Shown here: positions 11,667 through 23,314 of the stretch, in pieces
Layout: each line of letters starts with the position of its first letter
How positions within the stretch are numbered: the first letter of the stretch is position 1
DNA from: Spirodela intermedia
Lineage: Eukaryota; Streptophyta; Magnoliopsida; Alismatales; Araceae
DNA length: 64,000 nucleotides
Direction: 5' to 3'
Assembly: GCA_902729315.2 (NCBI GenBank)
Contig: LR746265.1
Span: 3,762,892-3,826,891, forward strand
Notes under the pieces: model-generated
Databases searched by the model: none
The model's input: only the letters and a program-made list of their open reading frames with translations
Told to the model about the DNA's origin: nothing
Translations under genes and position numbers: made by a program

Positions 11667-12743
11667 ATGGGTTGCGCCTCCTCCAGATTCCTCAAGGACG
11701 AGGATGGCGGCGTGATCGTCGGCGCCGGCATTGGACACCACATCGTCTCCCTGACCTCTACAACCTACGGCCTGCTCACTACCCTCGACCAAAGTTCGAC
11801 GCCCACTGACCTGATTAGCACCGTCTTCTCGCCCTCCCGCTCCCCTCATCCTCCTCCTCCTCCGCCACCGCCGCCGCGGCCGCTGGTTTCCTCCCGATTT
11901 CACCTTCGCTCGGCCACGGAGCCTGAGGTCATCAACTCGCGAGATATCATGGCCAGTTTCTACCCCAACAACACCCCTCCGTCACGGTCTCCCCTCCTCG
12001 CTCTCAGAGATCCCATCACTCGAATCCGGAAGCTGTCTCCGAATTCCAAGCCCCTCCTTTCCTTGTCCCCGGGAAAGGAGAACTTCAACTCCAACCGGTC
12101 CCTCCTCCCATGCTTCGCTTCTGTTGCCGAGACGCAGGAACGGAAATCGGGCGTCGCCGTCAAGCTGTTTAGTGATCACAGCACCGTGCCAAGGGCGAGC
12201 TCCTGCTATGCACTGGAGATGTTTCCGAGGAGATGCCCGCCTGGCGGTGAGAACGCCGCCGTCATCTACACCACGACCCTCCGCGGGATCCGGAAGACCT
12301 ACGAGGACTGCAGCGCGGTGCGAGCGGCGCTGCAAGGACTCGGTGTCTGGTTCAAGGAGAGGGACGTGTCTATGGATATGGGATTCCGTCAGGAGCTGCG
12401 AGAGCTGTTGAAAGGCCTCCCCGACGCCGCCATGCCAGTCACCCTGCCGAGGTTGTTCGTGAGGGCCAGGTACATCGGCGGGCCGGAGGAGGTCCTCCGA
12501 ATCCACGAGGAAGGTGGCTTAGAGAAGCTGCTGGACGGGCTTCCGAGGGCGCAACCTGGTCACCTCTGCGACGGGTGCTGCGGAGACAGGTTCCTTCCCT
12601 GTTTCCGGTGCAATGGGGGAAGGAAATTGGTCGCGCTGACGGCGGCCGGTGGAGGAACTGGAAACGGCGGCTGCGGCGGCGGGATAGTGAGATGCCCCGA
12701 GTGTAATGAGAATGGCTTGGTCCCCTGCCCACTTTGCCGCTGA
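11667..12743 (+). CDS. Glutaredoxin-domain cysteine-rich protein (358 aa)
   Basis: An intronless gene for a plant GRX-like protein of the family with a C-terminal cysteine-rich zinc-binding tail. I chose the ATG at 11667 because it gives MGCASS, a myristoylation/palmitoylation signal usual in this family; an in-frame ATG 25 codons upstream lacks it. Residues 1-190 are Pro/Ser-rich and disordered. About residues 197-300 form the glutaredoxin fold, with VIYTTTLRGIRKTYEDC, RDVSMD, LPRLFVRARYIGG and an EEVLRIHEEG helix. The usual CPYC/CxxC active site is absent (TTLRGIRKT in its place), so ordinary disulfide reductase activity is doubtful. Residues about 306-358 carry four CxxC pairs (CDGC, CFRC, CPEC, CPLC). 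The role is unknown; it is probably membrane-tethered. Confidence 0.9.
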   Translation: MGCASSRFLKDEDGGVIVGAGIGHHIVSLTSTTYGLLTTLDQSSTPTDLISTVFSPSRSPHPPPPPPPPPRPLVSSRFHLRSATEPEVINSRDIMASFYPNNTPPSRSPLLALRDPITRIRKLSPNSKPLLSLSPGKENFNSNRSLLPCFASVAETQERKSGVAVKLFSDHSTVPRASSCYALEMFPRRCPPGGENAAVIYTTTLRGIRKTYEDCSAVRAALQGLGVWFKERDVSMDMGFRQELRELLKGLPDAAMPVTLPRLFVRARYIGGPEEVLRIHEEGGLEKLLDGLPRAQPGHLCDGCCGDRFLPCFRCNGGRKLVALTAAGGGTGNGGCGGGIVRCPECNENGLVPCPLCR

Positions 12744-13736
12744 CGATCCCCACCCCGTCAGTCCTCTCCCTAGTCGCTGTAGGGACGTGTTCGCTTACCA
12801 TGGGCGAGAGGCTAAATTTCTTGATTCCAGGTCAAATCTTCAACTTCTTTGCCCCCTCAGTTCGGGGTCGATATGAAGAGAGCCGATTGTGGAGCTCTTA
12901 CGTTCATTCAATGTTGGTGGTCAACGGCTAACGAGAGGGCCATGTATTTTCGTTCGTCTGCACCAGAGGCGGACAGCGGCGAGGAAAGATGACGCGACGT
13001 CACCGGGGACAATGCGACGTGGAGGGTCTGAGGCACGAGACCACCGTGCGGGCGAGCACCCAGCCCTTTTTAGGCCAGAAAAGGGCTTCTTCCCACTTCC
13101 CGCCAACCTCTGAGGGCCGGCGGCAGTCCCAACTCTTCCAAGTGAGCCATTGCCGAGACCATCTCTACGTAACGTTCGTCCTAGTTTTGTTGGAACCCTA
13201 GATTAGGGCTCAGCAAGCACCAAAATCAACCTCTCCCGTTGTCGGCGCGTCGCCAGTGTCTGTCTATTCTCTCTCTCTCTCTCTAGCTTCCCCGTCCATC
13301 GAAACTCGGACCTGGATACTCACACGTCGGCCCCGTGAGGGGACAACAGATCCGGTACAAATACGGGAAAGATCTCCATCATCCAGCTTCTGCGCCGGCA
13401 CGTGGTCGCCGCTTGCAGACCAGCGGCGCTGGCATCTCCCGCTTCCCATCTCGAGACGCTCCGATGGACTGCGAGCGAGTTCCTCCATTCCGGCTTCGAT
13501 GCTCTCTTGACCGACTTACCCTTCGTTCCCTTAGTTTTGTTGGATTCATTCCTGGGAGAGTTGTTAATTTGATGTTAACTTAGGGGTAGCGGGCCGCTGC
13601 TTCCTCTTACAGCAGCCATAAAACCGTGGCTCCTCCTCCATAGGCTGCGGAGAAGACCCTGTTACACCCAGCTTCGCCACCTCCACAGTCGCGTCCTTGG
13701 AAGTCTAACTGTGCTGCTCCGTTTCCTAGTGCTTCC
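12744..13736. other. Intergenic region upstream of the IQD gene
   Basis: No coding signature is seen. A (CT)n microsatellite lies at about 13268-13284. The likely leader of the IQD gene occupies the last few hundred bases; a weak TATA-like CCATAAAAC is at about 13616-13624. Confidence 0.5.
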
Positions 13737-15633
13737 ATGGGGAAGAAAGATGCAAGCTCGTGGTTGACGGCGGTGAAGAGGGCCTTCCGGTCGCCCTCTA
13801 AGGAGTCCGAAAAGAAGTCCGGGGATTCCGCAGCGCAGGGGGAGGAGCTCGAGGTGGAAGACAAGGGAAGGGTTCGTATTCTATGGCGAGTAAACCCTTT
13901 TGATCTTTCCTCGCTGACGGGTCCCCGGGGACGTGGTTTAAACTCTTTTTATTCGATGATACTGCCATTGCAGACGAGGGAGAAAACTAGATGGTTGTTT
14001 CGCAGACCCGCCGGCCACGTAGACGAAGCCCCACCGTCGCCGCCGGGGTCTCTGCCTGTTCTCCAGTCGACGGTCAATGCCGGAGGAATGCAGCCCGCTG
14101 CGGAAGCCGCGGCGACGGCAGCTTCCGACGAGACTGCGGTGGGGACGGCACCGTCCGTCGTCGCGGTGGCCAGGTTTCCTCGTCCTCATTCTACACGCGC
14201 GAGGGAGTATTTCGCCGCCGTCAATATCCAGGCAGCTTTCCGAGGATATCTGGTAGGTACTGTCTTTCTGATACTTCGTTTGCTTCAAAGCAAATTGAAG
14301 TGTGGAGGAACTGAGGACGGGGAGGGTGAGCGCAGGCGAGAAGGGCACTCCGGGCGTTGAAGGGCCTGGTGAAGCTGCAAGCTCTGGTGCGGGGCCACAA
14401 CGTCCGTAAGCAGGCCAACGCGACCCTCTGGTGCATGCAGGCCCTTGCTCGAGCACAGGCTCGGGTGAGGGACCAGCGCCTCCGGCTTTCTCTGGAAGGG
14501 GGGCGCGACAATAGGTCCTACAGCTGCGACGCCAAGCTCTGGGAGCCAGCCATCCCGGAGAGGAAGTCCATGGTGAGTATGGCGACCTCCCCTTCTCACC
14601 GAATTCTCGCCACAGACCGTCATGGAAGTACAACGAGGTTCCTTCCCATTGGTTGCAGTCCAGGAACGGCTACGCAGCAGATGACTCTGTGGACCGTTCT
14701 TCAACCATGGATAAGTTCAAGGTGATGATTCATGGCCGAATGGAAGCCGCCCGGAGACGGGAGCAGCGGCCCTCTCACGCCTTCCCCCATCAGGTTCTTC
14801 AACTTCTGTGATCTATTTCTTGATAGCTGGTCTCATTCTGAACGGAAGAACTCGTCGGGTGGGCACAGAAGGACAGCGGGGGTGGCGATGAAGAGCGGAG
14901 GGCTCCGGAGGGTCTCGACCGGTGGACACCGGCGCGGCCGTCGTGCGATCATGGCTGCGGGAGCAAAGCAAGGAGAGCTTCTACAGATACGAGGGACTCC
15001 GTGAAGACGCTGGAGATTGACCCGGGGCGACGCCTCCCTACCAACTCTGCCACCAACTCACGGAAACCACACCAGCCACCGGGACACTTTCAGCCTGTTG
15101 CCGTGGTCTCCCCGCTCCAGAGGTCCTGTTCCCAGAGTCAAATCCACCCCTCCTTCCACACACCATCGCCGGTCAAAACTCGGCCCTTGCAGGTCCGCTC
15201 GGCGAGTCCGCGATGTGCCAGGCCGGAGAGGCCGATCTCCTCCTGTTTAAACCACCGCCACGGCTCAGGTTCAGGGCACCACCAGGCGGCGGCGGTGGCA
15301 GCGTTACCGAATTACATGGCCGCCACAGAGTCGGCAAAGGCCAAGCTCCGGTCCCAGAGCACGCCGAGACAGAGGCCCGAGACGCCGGACCGGGAGAGCG
15401 CCATGTTCTCCACCAGGAAGCGGCTGTCCTTCCCCGTCCCAGATCCTCGCGCCGGTGGCAGAGGGTGCTTGAAGAGCCCTAGCCTCAGGAGCGCCAACGG
15501 GCGGTTGGGAATCGAACGGAGGTCGACGATTTCTTCCTGTTCGGAGAGCCTGCCAGGGGAATCCTCACCGTCCTCCACCACGGACCTCCGCTGGATGTGG
15601 CAGAGGCCCAGAGATCATCTTACTCTACTGTGA
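13737..15633 (+). CDS. IQ67-domain (IQD) calmodulin-binding protein, about 516 aa
   Basis: IQD proteins are plant scaffolds that bind calmodulin and associate with microtubules, plasma membrane or nucleus. Five exons join in phase 0: 13737-13871, 13974-14252, 14336-14572, 14659-14793 and 14869-15633. The N-terminus [20 protein letters not shown] is the conserved IQD start. The IQ67 domain (about residues 120-190) contains [30 protein letters not shown] and a [20 protein letters not shown] helix, and is split between exons 2 and 3 by the phase-0 intron diagnostic of this family. Exon 4 encodes [12 protein letters not shown]. The last exon carries [16 protein letters not shown] and a basic, Ser/Pro-rich tail with [20 protein letters not shown], the conserved C-terminal IQD motif. 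Donor and acceptor sites were placed by eye; the fourth intron is the least certain because its donor is GTTCTT. Confidence 0.9.
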
Positions 15634-18150
15634 TTTCGCTTTTGTTTCCTCACGAGGCCCGGATCTAATCGTCCCGACGTAAAATCTCGCGCGCAAGTTC
15701 TGGGTCTGCTGACGAATAAAGGAGACAGCTTTAGTCAAATCCCGAGGCTACGGGGTCTTGTCGACGGCCTCCGTGGCCTAAGGGGAAGCGGGCTTTGTGG
15801 TTTCCGAGCCCGGCCCGGCCCGGCCCAGCAAGTGTTTATTTAGTCAACGTAGGTCACCATAATTCCTAAATACGTGGGATGATACGTGATTATATGGGGC
15901 AACGACGATATTTTCCAACGGCAGTGAACAGTGGAGCTGCGATGCGAGCGTGTATCTCTGCGAGCGGTTACTGTGGGACGCATCCAAGTGGCCGCCGATG
16001 AGGGAACTGGTGGCACCGTCAGCAGACCTCTGCCGATGCTGTGGGGGAACCCAACGTGCTTCCACTGGACGGAGGATGAGGCATGGGATACCCACAGTAA
16101 AGCGCAGTTGATGGGACCGGACTGTTCATCTAGCTGCGGCTACTGTAGCTGTCGCCGCTGCCGCTGCCGTCGGAGAGGTGCGATGGCCGCCAGAGGTATA
16201 GGGAAACCGTCTCGCCGTGCGGTTTACGCGGACTCGCCGCTAGTGCCGGTATCAGTTATCGGACCCATCTGCCCCGCTCTAGTCCGGGCGGTGCTCGACT
16301 GCAAGGCTTTGGCCAATGGCCGGCCACTGGACGGGCGCTGCTCCACTGTTTCGAGATTGGTACATGGCGCCACTGTCACTGGAGCTGTCTGATGAGGAAA
16401 GCTTGCCGTCTGCAGGAGATGAGTTTCCTAACGAGGAGCGGAACGACCTGCCGCCGCTGTTTATCTGGTCTCAGTCGCTGATGGTGGCTCCGAAGAGTCT
16501 TTCCTGACGAGGGCCGTCGGGCCAAGTATCTGTCCAATTGACGAACAGCAGAATGATTTTCCACGCCCACAGAATTCGAACGCAACGATCGCCATTGCCC
16601 AGTCTCCGGCTTCAAATCTCCTCCTTCCCTCAGACGAAAGTCTGTGCGATGGAGTGAGCATCGTGGGCGCATAGAATCCTCTCGGTTTCATTCCTCCGGC
16701 AGCATAGACTGAAACGGGTGCTGTATATCAGAACTAGCGTTACCCTAGAAAGCAGTGTCACCGTCTTTTGGCGTTCCACATGCTTTCTTAAACGAGGGGC
16801 AAGCTCGGTGCATATGGTAACCACAGTACTTCTTTCCCCTTAATTTCTCCACTTCTTGCCATTTGTTCTCCGCCAGCTTTCTGGCTGTCCATTCCACATT
16901 TGAAATGATCGCCGCCTCGGCTCCTTGCCTCGTTTCATCCATACATGTACATATGACAGAAATAGAGAGAGAGAGCGCTCAAAAGGGTCCGGGTGGGGGA
17001 GCACCTATGGCGGAGGTGCCAAGTTGTCGATATACTAGAAGATCAGATCCTGCCGACGCAGCTCCTTCTGTTGAGCCGCCGGGAAGGGAGAGATAAACTG
17101 CGATCTTGCACCACTGCCCGTCCCTCTCCACGGGTAAAAAAATCACAAGCATCATAAATAACAAAAATGTATGTGTCCTTCGGCGGTCATCATCCCCCCG
17201 ACACCTCACGAAGAAAGAAATAAAAAACAGGAACCAGTTCAGAATCTATCTTAAACCGGCTATCCTACTAGCGAATTCATTAGGTTCTCTCTAAGATTTC
17301 TGATTCCTTCGCTGTCCAGGTCAAACTTTAGGTAGAACCGGGGACTTGATTTCATCCTTCGCAAGGAATCCATTGCGGATGGCATCATCTTTATTCCGCT
17401 TGAACGCATCTAGAAAGTCGGGGATCATCGTCGAGGAGAGATGACATAGGGAAGATGTCGCTGATATTACGAGAGGATGAGCACGAAACACGGGTAACTT
17501 AACAAGTTACGAATTCTGAGAGCAAAATTATCGAGGAAAACAAGTAGTCAACTTCCCAGGGTAAAATTACCAAGAAAATTTAGAGGGCGGGGAAGAAATG
17601 GAAGAAGATGCCGTTGGATAGGCAGGGCGCTTGATTTCCCGACGCCACTACGACTGAACGTCCTTGCTCCGCCCCTCCCATCGGCTACGCTACAATGGGT
17701 CACCGGAAAAGCAGGAAGGAAAAAGGCTGTGACGACCCTAATTCCATCAATGCATCGCATGCTACGTCCATCTCTAGCTCCTTACCAGAGACAACGATCT
17801 CTCCATATAATTATTACCTCACTATTACTCCTGGGTTAATCGTCCTCCTTTCGGGGAAGGCTCTCCCCCGAGCTGAACCGCGAAGGCCCCTTATTTTCCT
17901 TCAACAGTGCCATCTTCACCCTCTTCTCCGGGTAGGATGCTTCACCTTGTTTCACCCTCTCAGCCATTAAGGCCTTCCTCGGACGACTGGTACCGTGGGC
18001 TTGGCTCGTCTACGTCCCCGACACTCCCTTTTCCAACCACGCAGAGACTCCTAGGGACCTCACCATCCAGCGGCTATTTCGCCCTTTTTAGGCGACTATT
18101 ATGTTCTGAGTAGAATTTGTTCAGTCCCTCTGATTTTCTTTCTGGAATGA
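15634..18150. other. Intergenic region, no gene recognised
   Basis: There are no recognisable coding segments. A short tandem CCCGG/GGCCC tract lies at about 15807-15830, ending in GGCCCA, a motif common in plant TCP-bound promoters, but its position after the IQD gene gives no clear target. Longer open frames (for example 15931-16392, +) show no domain. Confidence 0.5.
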
Positions 18151-18159
18151 GGTTTCTTT

Positions 18160-18900
18160 ATGTCAATTACAGTCGAATTCCTTGACACGAGAGTATGGTA
18201 TGTTCCCTCTCATTCTGCGTCCCCGGGCATCTTCCATAGGGTTGCGCCGTCGAGCTTGGCCACCGTCGCGTGGCCGAACTTGGCCTCGCCGGTTTTACTC
18301 TCAGGGCTTCGCCTATGCTGCTGCAGCTTCCTCAATCAGTCATCTGGTGTCCCTCTTCAAGGTTGCTAGTCGTGGAGGAGCACTCGTTGTTAAAGACTAG
18401 CTATAGAACGGACTGGTGTCCCTTCATTTGTATTCATGGGGATATCATCAACGTCGACGAAAATTCTCTGGGGATCTTGGCTCTCTGCGTTTATCCGTGG
18501 GCCTGAAAGCTCTTCAGCATCTTCTGGGATTGGGCTCTCTCCCAGTAAAGATATGATGCCAGCCTTCCTCCTCGGCTCCAAGTCGAGGGTTCTAAATCAG
18601 TCCAGACGCCAAGGGTTTCTTCCGAGTCTCAATCTATGAGGATGGTCGCCACCTAATAGATCCTGTTGACTGTTACGACACAATCGAGGCGCCTCAATAT
18701 CTCACTGTGGCTCGCCCAATTTCTTACGAGATTGTCTATGCGGCCAAACTGCTGATGCTCGCACCGGAGGCATTAATCGTATGCGTACCTCTGTTGCCGC
18801 GAGCCAGAAGCCTTACCCGATCTTAGAACATGACTTCACCATGCCTCTGCCAAGCCATCGCGTCCGCAACTGGTTGGATGCGCTCTGTGTCAGGCTCTCA
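18160..18900 (+). other. Unidentified broken coding-like stretch
   Basis: Several overlapping open frames lie here. The clearest runs from about 18610 to 18780 with about 55 sense codons (GRHLIDPVDCYDTIEAPQYL and onward), followed in another frame by RTSVAASQKPYPILEHDF up to about 18907. The frame change suggests an old frameshifted gene or transposon fragment. I do not recognise the protein. Confidence 0.25.
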
Positions 18901-19568
18901 ACGCCATAGCCAGAAAGTTGGCAAACAGATCTGAAATAAATATGAATTCGATGGACATGAATGTGGGGCTTTTCATGAAGTGATTGTATCCGGGATTAAA
19001 AATGCAAGTAGATCCACGATTTTAATCTTTTGGGTATAGTGGGTCAAGTGATGCCCGAGTCGATTCTTCTCGCGGGTCTGAGCGTCAAGATCAGGTTCCC
19101 GGAGATGCGTTTCTGCCAAAAAACGTGCATACCACACGATCGAACATTAAAATCCTCCGGTGGGGGAGAAATCTCCGTGTCTCTGTCTCTGTCTCTCTCG
19201 TTATCGCGCTTTGGTTTCATTAGGGTCTGGTTCAGAACCCATTTTTCAGGTTTTCGTTGACTTACCAGAATCTGACCCAGGCACGGTGACACTTCGTCAA
19301 CGTCTAGCCTGTTCACCAGAAATCTACTGAAAATGGCAGCCCATTTATTTAATGAAAATCTCGTTTAGAGAAAGATATATCTCCTCGACAACCTGACAAA
19401 GTTTCTATTTGACGAGATGGAGACATTGACGACGGGTGAAGTTGCTTCCATTTCGGGAACGTCTGCAACCTCACTCTTGTTCACGAATAACAGAACGCAA
19501 CTTGGAAAAAGTCAGCGCGGGTTCCTCAATTACTTTCTCAATCCATTATGATACCATGTGATCGAAAA

Positions 19569-19636
19569 GATGAGGTCTTCACCGGTAAGAGCATCGGCCG
19601 GCGATGAGGTCTTCACTGATAAGAGCATCGGCCGGC
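19569..19636. repeat. Two-copy 34-bp tandem repeat
   Basis: Two head-to-tail 34-base units (19569-19602 and 19603-19636), each containing GATGAGGTCTTCAC and AAGAGCATCGGCCGGC, differ at only a few positions. No function is apparent. Confidence 0.8.
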
Positions 19637-19976
19637 AATGAGGGCAGCTCAAGCTGTGCACAATCGATCGATCTAAGGATCGTTGTTGGGCAGAAAACTC
19701 CGGCATCTGCCCTTGATCGAGCCCTCGCTGGCATTTCTGGTTTCTCTATCATCGCCCATGGTGGCGGCTCGAGGGGGATCAGAACTCGATCTCGAAGTTT
19801 GAGACTTTTTATCCAAATTGATGAGGACGAGTAGATGCCAAGAAACATGCCGCCGAGCACATGTGGGTTTTCCTCTCGCTCGCCCGCAAGCACCCATCAC
19901 GGGGAACACAGTGACGGCCCTGTACAAGGGAAATCGAATCCCCAGAGACCCCCCAGAGAAAGAGAGAGAGAGAGGA

Positions 19977-20876
19977 TCACGCCAGGAGCGGATCAAGCCT
20001 GGAGGAGGTGGATCCTGGCGGAGTCCGGCCTTTCAAGAGGACTCGGAGCTGGGCCATTTGGCAGTCCACCTTCGCGCCCGGATCCTCTTCGCTTTCTCTC
20101 GAGCAGGGTGACGAGAAGGCGCGCACGCGGGGGCCTCTGGGGAACTCGACGAACCCTTTCATCCCTCGCCTGATGTGAGGATTCTCGATCTCCTTCCTGA
20201 GATGGTGACTCCGCCGCAGACCCCAAGCACCGCCGCTCCTGTCGCTGCCGATGGAAGCCGTGTTTGGAAGACTTGTCGTCGCCGATGCGCCTCTCTCAGC
20301 CTCTTCCCCCGCTCGCAAAGGGCCGCATCTCCGCGCCGACGAGGGACTCTCTTCCATGGCTGGCAGCTTCTCCTCCGGCACCCGCATCTTCGCCATCTCC
20401 TCCTCCACCGACCTCCCCAGCAGGTTCATCTCCTCTCGTCTCCGAGAAACTTCCGCCGCCAGCTCCTCGCAGGCGCGCTCCTTGGCCTCCCGGCGCGTCC
20501 TCTCGTCCGACAGCTCCCTGGCGACCTCCCTGTTCAGGGCCTCCGCGTTCTTCCTCAGCCCCCTCTCGACCTCGAGCTCCGCCTTCAGTTCCTTGACCCG
20601 CGAGCGGATCAGATACAGCTCGGAGACGATCTCCTCTGCGCGGCCGCCCGCAGGCTGCAAGAAGGTGGTGAGATCCCGGAGCGAAGCGGCGAGCTTCCGG
20701 GCCGGGAGGGGGATCTGAGCACAGTCACTTTGGTCGCGGACGGAGTTCGAGCTGGAGCGCCGCCGGTGGCGGCGGCGATGATGGTGATTATAAAAAGGGT
20801 TGTCGTAAAGCTTCCAGCTGGTCACGGCGGTGCCTCCTCCCGCCATGTCCTCCGCCTCCGCTTTCCTTCCCTCCAT
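19977..20876 (-). CDS. BRANCHLESS TRICHOME-like coiled-coil protein (about 299 aa)
   Basis: The single-exon ORF resembles the plant BRANCHLESS TRICHOME/At5g41620-like coiled-coil family, whose named member controls trichome branching with cytoskeleton-associated partners. I chose Met at 20876 (MEGRKAEAED); the frame stays open another 41 codons upstream, but that extension is a CGT-repeat-encoded arginine run typical of a leader. Residues about 80-185 form a long charged coiled coil (RSRVKELKAELEVERGLRKN). The C-terminal block contains NPHIRRGMKGFVEFPRG, a family hallmark close to NPHI.RG.KG..E.PR, followed by a basic QMAQLRVLLKGR helix. The family usually has a short leucine/arginine-rich N-terminus, present here as PLPARKLAASLRDL. 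The protein is probably complete. Confidence 0.75.
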   Translation of the reverse strand: MEGRKAEAEDMAGGGTAVTSWKLYDNPFYNHHHRRRHRRRSSSNSVRDQSDCAQIPLPARKLAASLRDLTTFLQPAGGRAEEIVSELYLIRSRVKELKAELEVERGLRKNAEALNREVARELSDERTRREAKERACEELAAEVSRRREEMNLLGRSVEEEMAKMRVPEEKLPAMEESPSSARRCGPLRAGEEAERGASATTSLPNTASIGSDRSGGAWGLRRSHHLRKEIENPHIRRGMKGFVEFPRGPRVRAFSSPCSRESEEDPGAKVDCQMAQLRVLLKGRTPPGSTSSRLDPLLA

Positions 20877-23314
20877 CTTTCTCACCCCTTCTTTCTCTCC
20901 TGTGATCAAAAACCGGGCCGAGGTAGGGGGGTGGGAATCCGATGCAGGGGGCAACTTTTCTCGACGTCGTCGTCGTCGTCTTCTTCTGCGGGTCCTCATA
21001 AACAGGGTGGGTGGTCGTCTTCTTCCAAACGCCAGCGCCTTCTCCTTTTCTTAAATGCCCGCAGGCCACTCGCTAGGGTCCTCGGTCACATCCCTGCCGC
21101 GCTTTAATCACTTGGGAGACTTCAATTCCCACCTGTAAGAAGCGGGATAGTGCTCTCAAATGCGGTGCCTTTCAGAAATCTGAAGACAAGTTACCGACTT
21201 GCCGGCTGCTCCGCCGGGCAAGGATCAGGCCTGGGCTTTACTCACGAGTTCGGGCCGCTTTTAGGGCCCGGCCCGTGTTGCATACTACCTTCTGTGAGTT
21301 TCACCACGGCAAAAGATTTCTAACCGAGAGGGTGAGAGGGGAAAGCCTCTGACATCCATCCCTCTTTTGGGTTGTCTCCTCTGTGGCTTTCTCGGACAGA
21401 ATATGGAGCAAGCTTTTCTCAAAAGGTAAAAAGTCCTGCTTGGTTCTGGCTAAGGCTCAGTGAGAAGCCTGGAAAATGGGCTCCAGGCTGGACCCATATG
21501 GACCCTCCATATGGGAAATTTCTTTCTCTCCTTCCCCTCCATATGAACACCGCAGGAAAATTTTCATCAGCCCTGATGGCGACAATGATTTGGCAGAATG
21601 TCTTTATTTAATCAGCCGAAAGTACCAGAGAAAGGAGGATAGCCAATATAAAATCTACAGGTGGAGAAGAACAGATTTACACCAAATCGACGCATGTGAA
21701 TTGGAATGATACTGCAGTTGTAATGGAAGAGTTCCTCAGAATGAATGGACCTGATTCCTGCTCCTTCATAATGGGGAGCTGCTCCGAATTCTCTTCTGGG
21801 AATTATCCAGATCAAAGACAATGATGGTCACTTATGTCAACTGAATTTTTTCATGATTTGAATAAACCCGATTTGCCAATCCAAAATACAAAGTTGATCT
21901 CGAGTTCACCAATTACGACGACCATAAACTGAAAAACACATTTCTGCAGATCCCATGCACAAATAACTTATAGTGATTTCTCTGCTAGGACTCATATACA
22001 TCACCTTCATACTCGTCTTCCCTAGAGAGAAGCCTTATCCCAGTTAGCATCTAGCAAAACATAAGTCAAGTTTAGTGAAGGCCCTCCAGTTCCTTCCCTT
22101 CAATATCCCCCTTTGATGCGATTGCCAAAAACCATCTACGTTCCTTTCGAGTGCCAAAAAGAACAAGACAAAGCTGCTTGATGAGCACTAAAAACCTTGG
22201 GTTGCATGCAAGTCAAACTAATGCAAGTTGCAATTGACATTATAAGTTAGAAAATAACAGCAGATCCCAGTGTTAATGGAGGAGGTGGTCAAGATGCCAT
22301 CAATGCAAAGGGAATCGAGAAATTGGCAACTAGATTTTTAGGGTCCAGGGTTGCTCAGAAGAGAAGCAAATATTTATCTCCCTTCCGATTCAGAAAACAG
22401 AGAAAAAAAAAATCTTAATGGAGAAGTGCTTTATTTCTTAACTTCGACATACTTGGGTCTTGACTCTGGGATGTTGCAAGCTAACTGGTGTGTATTGTAG
22501 CCAACAACTAAAATGCCGCGATACCAACCCCTGACAATCCTTGACTTCACATACCTAGATTTTGGCTTCACGATTTCTCGTAACAAGATTTCGTTTCCAT
22601 GAGTTTTCATCACTATATCAATACAAATATTATGGGGCCCGGAAAATTTCCAAAAACTAACGAGCTATCTACTATCCTTCCATTAGATCCATCATTACAT
22701 CAGGAGAAGGAATGCGGCTGCATGCACTCATTGGATGTCTTCACTAAGTTCTGTCGTTTGTTAAGCTGATGACACATCACTCATTACAAGTAGGCCACTG
22801 CACAAGCTCTGTGAGTTGATACAAGATTAACAGTCTTGCTTTATTATTGACTAAACAATAGCATATCATTGAAGCAGCGTACCTCCTGAAGTGAATCATT
22901 CAGGGTTGAGAAAATAAAATTCTGAATTTAACGAGGCACATGCAAAATGCAATCTCTGCACACTTGTCCTTCATAAGATGGGAAAATCTGAACTAGCACC
23001 AAAAGAGCCCTAGAAGTACTTTACTCATCATATCTTGCATCAGTCATGGGACATGGCAAGCAATAATCCTAGATGAACAAGCATTCACATCTAATTTATC
23101 AGATTACAACGAAGAGAGGAGACAAAAAGTGAAGTACAAACGAGGCGGGCGTGAATTTAACAGGGTGATAGTGGCAGATAAACCTGATTTCTGAAACAGG
23201 ATAATCAAATTACACCATTCTCCCACTGAAGTCACATATTTCTTTACTCTGTGTCTTTACTAATTAAGGGGAACCGATTTTCCCCCCGCATAATTTTTCT
23301 TTCTTTGGTATATT
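20877..23314. other. Intergenic region, no gene recognised
   Basis: 20877-21300 is the GC-rich upstream region of the coiled-coil gene and includes GGGCCCGGCCCG at about 21264-21275 and a CGT triplet run at about 20961-20985. From 21800 to 23300 the sequence is AT-rich without coding signatures. The 60-codon minus-strand frame at 22431-22613 is not recognisable. The 3' end of the GOST gene adjoins on the right. Confidence 0.5.

Noticed and set aside
15931-16392. 153-codon plus-strand frame
   Set aside because: The cysteine-arginine cluster comes from a CTG/CCG-rich repeat; no homologous domain or splice pattern was seen.
18390-18581. Acidic 63-codon minus-strand frame
   Set aside because: It looks protein-like but is short, has no recognised domain and overlaps a better plus-strand coding-like stretch.
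20175-21107. 310-codon plus-strand frame opposite the BRANCHLESS TRICHOME-like gene
   Set aside because: It is the antisense shadow of a GC-rich coiled-coil gene; the minus-strand protein has the recognisable family motif.
22431-22613. 60-codon minus-strand frame (GWYRGILVVGYN)
   Set aside because: Short and unrecognised, in an AT-rich intergenic region without supporting signals.
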